A stretch of 7,097 nucleotides of DNA from an uncultured Eubacteriales bacterium (GTDB lineage Bacteria; Bacillota; Clostridia; Peptostreptococcales; Anaerovoracaceae): positions 1 to 7,097 of the forward strand of contig CADCOV010000077.1 in assembly GCA_902803185.1 (NCBI GenBank). The letters run 5' to 3'. Positions 5,486-7,097 of this stretch are shown piece by piece (the stretch's first letter is position 1; each line of letters starts with the position of its first letter). The position numbers and the translations under genes were made by a program. The notes below the pieces were generated by a model. That model was not told the origin of the DNA and searched no databases. It saw only the letters and a program-made list of their open reading frames with translations.

Positions 5486-6139
5486 ATGGAACGACTGACC
5501 ACGGCGCAGAGAAGGCGCCGCATCCTGACCGGCTTCGCAGCCGCCGGCTTCTTCATCATCCTCGCCATCCTGGTGGTGACGGGAACGATCCAGCCTCTGG
5601 ACGACACGGTCCGCAGCGCCATCTACGGGGGACGGACCGATGCTTTGACCGCCTTCTGGCGCTTCATCACCTTCTTCGGCGGCCACACCGCGATCCTGGC
5701 CGTCGCCGCTGCGCTGCTTTTGATCCCGGCCACCCGCTGGCGCATCGGGATCCCTGCGGCAGCCTGCGCGGTACCGGGCTACGTGCTCTACACGCTGGAG
5801 AAGAAGTTCATCGCCCGCCCGCGGCCTGACGCGGCGGTCTGGCTGATCCAGGAGCACGGCTTTTCCTTCCCGAGCGGCCACGCCATGAACAGCGTGATCT
5901 GCTACGGCATCGTGATCTACCTGATCCGCCGCCACTGTCCGAACAAAACGGTCGCCAACGTGCTCACCGTCCTGCTCGCGGTCCTGATCCTGCTGATCGG
6001 CCTCTCCCGCCCTTACCTGGGCGTCCACTATCCGAGCGACATCCTGGGCGGCTGGTCCATGGGCATCGCCTGGCTGTGTTTCGCCTCCTTCTACCTGGAC
6101 GCGCTGAACCTGCGCCTCATGAAAAAGCACCGGCTTTAG
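5486..6139 (+). CDS. PAP2 family phosphatase (phosphatidate / undecaprenyl-diphosphate phosphatase-like)
   Basis: This 217-aa integral membrane phosphatase carries the complete PAP2 signature: KKFIARPRP (106-114, the Kx6RP motif), PSGH (129-132) and SRPYLGVHYPSD (174-185, SRx5H with H181 and D185). H132 and H181 are the expected catalytic histidines. Hydrophobic segments at about 14-33, 68-82, 88-103, 136-147, 157-173 and 188-202 give the usual six-helix layout, with the active site facing outward. Likely substrates are phosphatidate, phosphatidylglycerophosphate or undecaprenyl diphosphate; the sequence alone does not choose between them. The ATG at 5486 has GGAGGG 7 nt upstream; a TTG start at 5471 would precede that site and is unlikely. 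It is divergent from an acyltransferase that makes a phosphatidate-type product. Its stop codon lies inside a hairpin that serves the opposite strand as a terminator. Confidence 0.95.
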   Translation: MERLTTAQRRRRILTGFAAAGFFIILAILVVTGTIQPLDDTVRSAIYGGRTDALTAFWRFITFFGGHTAILAVAAALLLIPATRWRIGIPAAACAVPGYVLYTLEKKFIARPRPDAAVWLIQEHGFSFPSGHAMNSVICYGIVIYLIRRHCPNKTVANVLTVLLAVLILLIGLSRPYLGVHYPSDILGGWSMGIAWLCFASFYLDALNLRLMKKHRL

Positions 6140-6147
6140 CCGCCGGT
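6121..6147 (-). terminator. Rho-independent terminator of the nuclease-like gene, inside the PAP2 3' end
   Basis: On the minus strand ACCGGC-GGCTAAA-GCCGGT forms a 6-bp stem (6129-6134 with 6142-6147), followed by GCTTTTTC. The U-tract is specified by the AAA AAG lysine codons of the PAP2 C-terminus, and the PAP2 TAG stop lies in the loop. This would terminate the convergent minus-strand transcript about 60 bp after its stop codon. Confidence 0.6.
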
Positions 6148-6172
6148 ACGGATACCGCATTTCTTCGAACGC

Positions 6173-6203
6173 AAGCCGGGCCCTCACGCCCGGCTTTCTC
6201 TTC
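6173..6203 (+). terminator. Rho-independent terminator of the PAP2 gene
   Basis: The arms AAGCCGGGC (6173-6181) and GCCCGGCTT (6188-6196) pair perfectly over 9 bp around a 6-nt loop. They are followed on the plus strand by TCTCTTCT, a moderately U-rich tail. The hairpin ends 6 bp before the stop codon of the convergent nuclease-like gene. Confidence 0.75.
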
Positions 6204-7069
6204 TACCGCCCCGCCCTTTCTACCAGCATCTCCACGATCTGCTGCAGGCTCTGCGTGTTCAAACTCCCCTCATGGTCATCCATCGTGATGATCAAATTGT
6301 CCCCCAGCGTGTACCCGTTGTGGAAATAGAGATCCAGCTTATGATGGATGTTGTCGTGCCCCTCCGGCGTCCCGAACCTGCCGGAATGCTCCCAGACCAC
6401 ATCCGGCTCGATCATGATCCTGAAGTCCGCCGAGACCGCCTCCAATCCGCCGTTCCGATCCTTGAGCCAAAGCGTATCCTCATAAACAAAGGGCACTCCC
6501 GCCGCATGCAGCGCGTTGTAAATGATCGCCTCCGCCCGGGACCGCACCATCTCCCCCGTCACCGTGCGGATCTTATGATCGCCGATCCCGTACTTCCCGA
6601 ACCGCTTCCTCGCCCGTTCCTCTCTCTCTTCCTTCGCCCGCTTCCGTTCTTCCACCGCCTGCTGCTGCCTGGCCCGCGCCTCCTCCTCCGGCAGCCACAA
6701 GCCAGAAGCCGCCGGCCGGTAGGCCGGTGACAGCATCTCGGTGATGCTGGCGGGATCGTGGGGCCGGTAATTCTTCATGAACCGCCGGATCGCCGCCTCG
6801 TCCTGGTCCAGCACCTCGATGGCCTTCTTATAGAAGTGGTTCGCCTGGATCTCCTGGACCTCCGGGGAATCGGCGCCACCGATGGTCTTGCTGTCGTAAT
6901 AAGGATAGGCTGTATCCTCTCTTGGCAGCAACTTGCGATACCGTAACCCATTTCCGGTGCTGTACATTTTCAATCGCAACGGATCGTGATCTGTGATTCG
7001 GCTCTTATACTCTTCTCGTTCATGTAAGACCTGCTTGAGTTCCGCTTTTACCGTGTCTCTGATATCCAT
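6203..7069 (-). CDS. Stand-alone protein with C-terminal PD-(D/E)XK nuclease-like domain
   Basis: I cannot name this 288-aa protein, but its C-terminal third has a recognisable pattern. It runs VRSRAEAIIYNAL (175-187, E180), then YEDTLWL (196-202), ADFRIMIEPDVVWEHSGRF (214-232, D215 and E227), then HHKLDLY (242-248, K244) and GYTLGDNLIIT (252-262). This RSxxE...DF...WEH...K series is the layout of a Clostridia family of restriction-endonuclease-fold proteins usually annotated as hypothetical. The canonical ExK lysine is absent after E227, and K244 may take its place. Residues 127-157 are a highly charged Arg/Glu/Gln helix, probably a coiled coil or linker. The N-terminal 125 residues resemble nothing I know. 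The ATG at 7069 has AAGGAG (complement of 7075-7080) 5 nt upstream. The gene stands alone on its strand. A nucleic-acid cleaving role is inferred. Confidence 0.8.
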   Translation of the reverse strand: MDIRDTVKAELKQVLHEREEYKSRITDHDPLRLKMYSTGNGLRYRKLLPREDTAYPYYDSKTIGGADSPEVQEIQANHFYKKAIEVLDQDEAAIRRFMKNYRPHDPASITEMLSPAYRPAASGLWLPEEEARARQQQAVEERKRAKEEREERARKRFGKYGIGDHKIRTVTGEMVRSRAEAIIYNALHAAGVPFVYEDTLWLKDRNGGLEAVSADFRIMIEPDVVWEHSGRFGTPEGHDNIHHKLDLYFHNGYTLGDNLIITMDDHEGSLNTQSLQQIVEMLVERAGR

Positions 7070-7097
7070 ATTTTCTCCTTCCTATACTCCTAATAGA

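Noticed and set aside
5354..6187. N-terminal extension of the acyltransferase to 525 residues across the PAP2 gene
   Set aside because: The extension is the reverse complement of the PAP2 coding region and contains no acyltransferase motif. A start near 5353 gives the normal family length.

Overview
The window comes from a GC-rich, low-G+C-lineage-type bacterium, most likely a gut-type Clostridia member (Lachnospiraceae/Oscillospiraceae-like). This is inferred from strong AGGAGG-type ribosome binding sites, sigma-A TATAAT boxes, compact minus-strand operons and the protein families present. No 16S or other species-level marker is in view.

Layout from left to right. (1) 1-116, minus: the 5' end of a sugar-nucleotide-type nucleotidyltransferase that runs off the window, with an extended -10 promoter and a small 5' hairpin. 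(2) 117-482: an intergenic stretch dominated by three tandem copies of a 93-bp unit. Each copy carries a 68-bp imperfect palindrome bounded by 11-bp inverted arms, and the array sits directly behind a Rho-independent terminator. (3) 483-3997, minus: a three-gene operon, MoxR AAA+ ATPase, then DUF58 (von Willebrand A-like) protein, then a polytopic membrane protein with a DUF4129-like C-terminal domain. Between the first two genes lies a 192-bp gap holding a 35-bp-period array of tiny hairpins with GNRA-type loops. (4) 3998-4609: a visibly AT-rich intergenic island with two candidate minus-strand promoters for the MoxR operon. The distal one is strong and A-tract-supported, giving a leader of about 250 nt. 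The acyltransferase terminator lies at the island's right end. (5) 4610-6139: a divergent pair, a minus-strand lysophosphatidate-type acyltransferase (PlsC family) and a plus-strand PAP2-family membrane phosphatase. (6) 6203-7069, minus: a stand-alone protein with a C-terminal PD-(D/E)XK-like nuclease fold, convergent with PAP2. The two are separated by interleaved terminators.

How it fits together: the MoxR/DUF58/DUF4129 trio is a widespread envelope-associated chaperone-like module, here without its frequent transglutaminase partner. The acyltransferase and PAP2 genes act on phosphatidate-type lipids in opposite chemical directions and share a divergent control region. The genes themselves are ordinary; the unusual material is the two non-coding repeat arrays and the AT-rich leader region.
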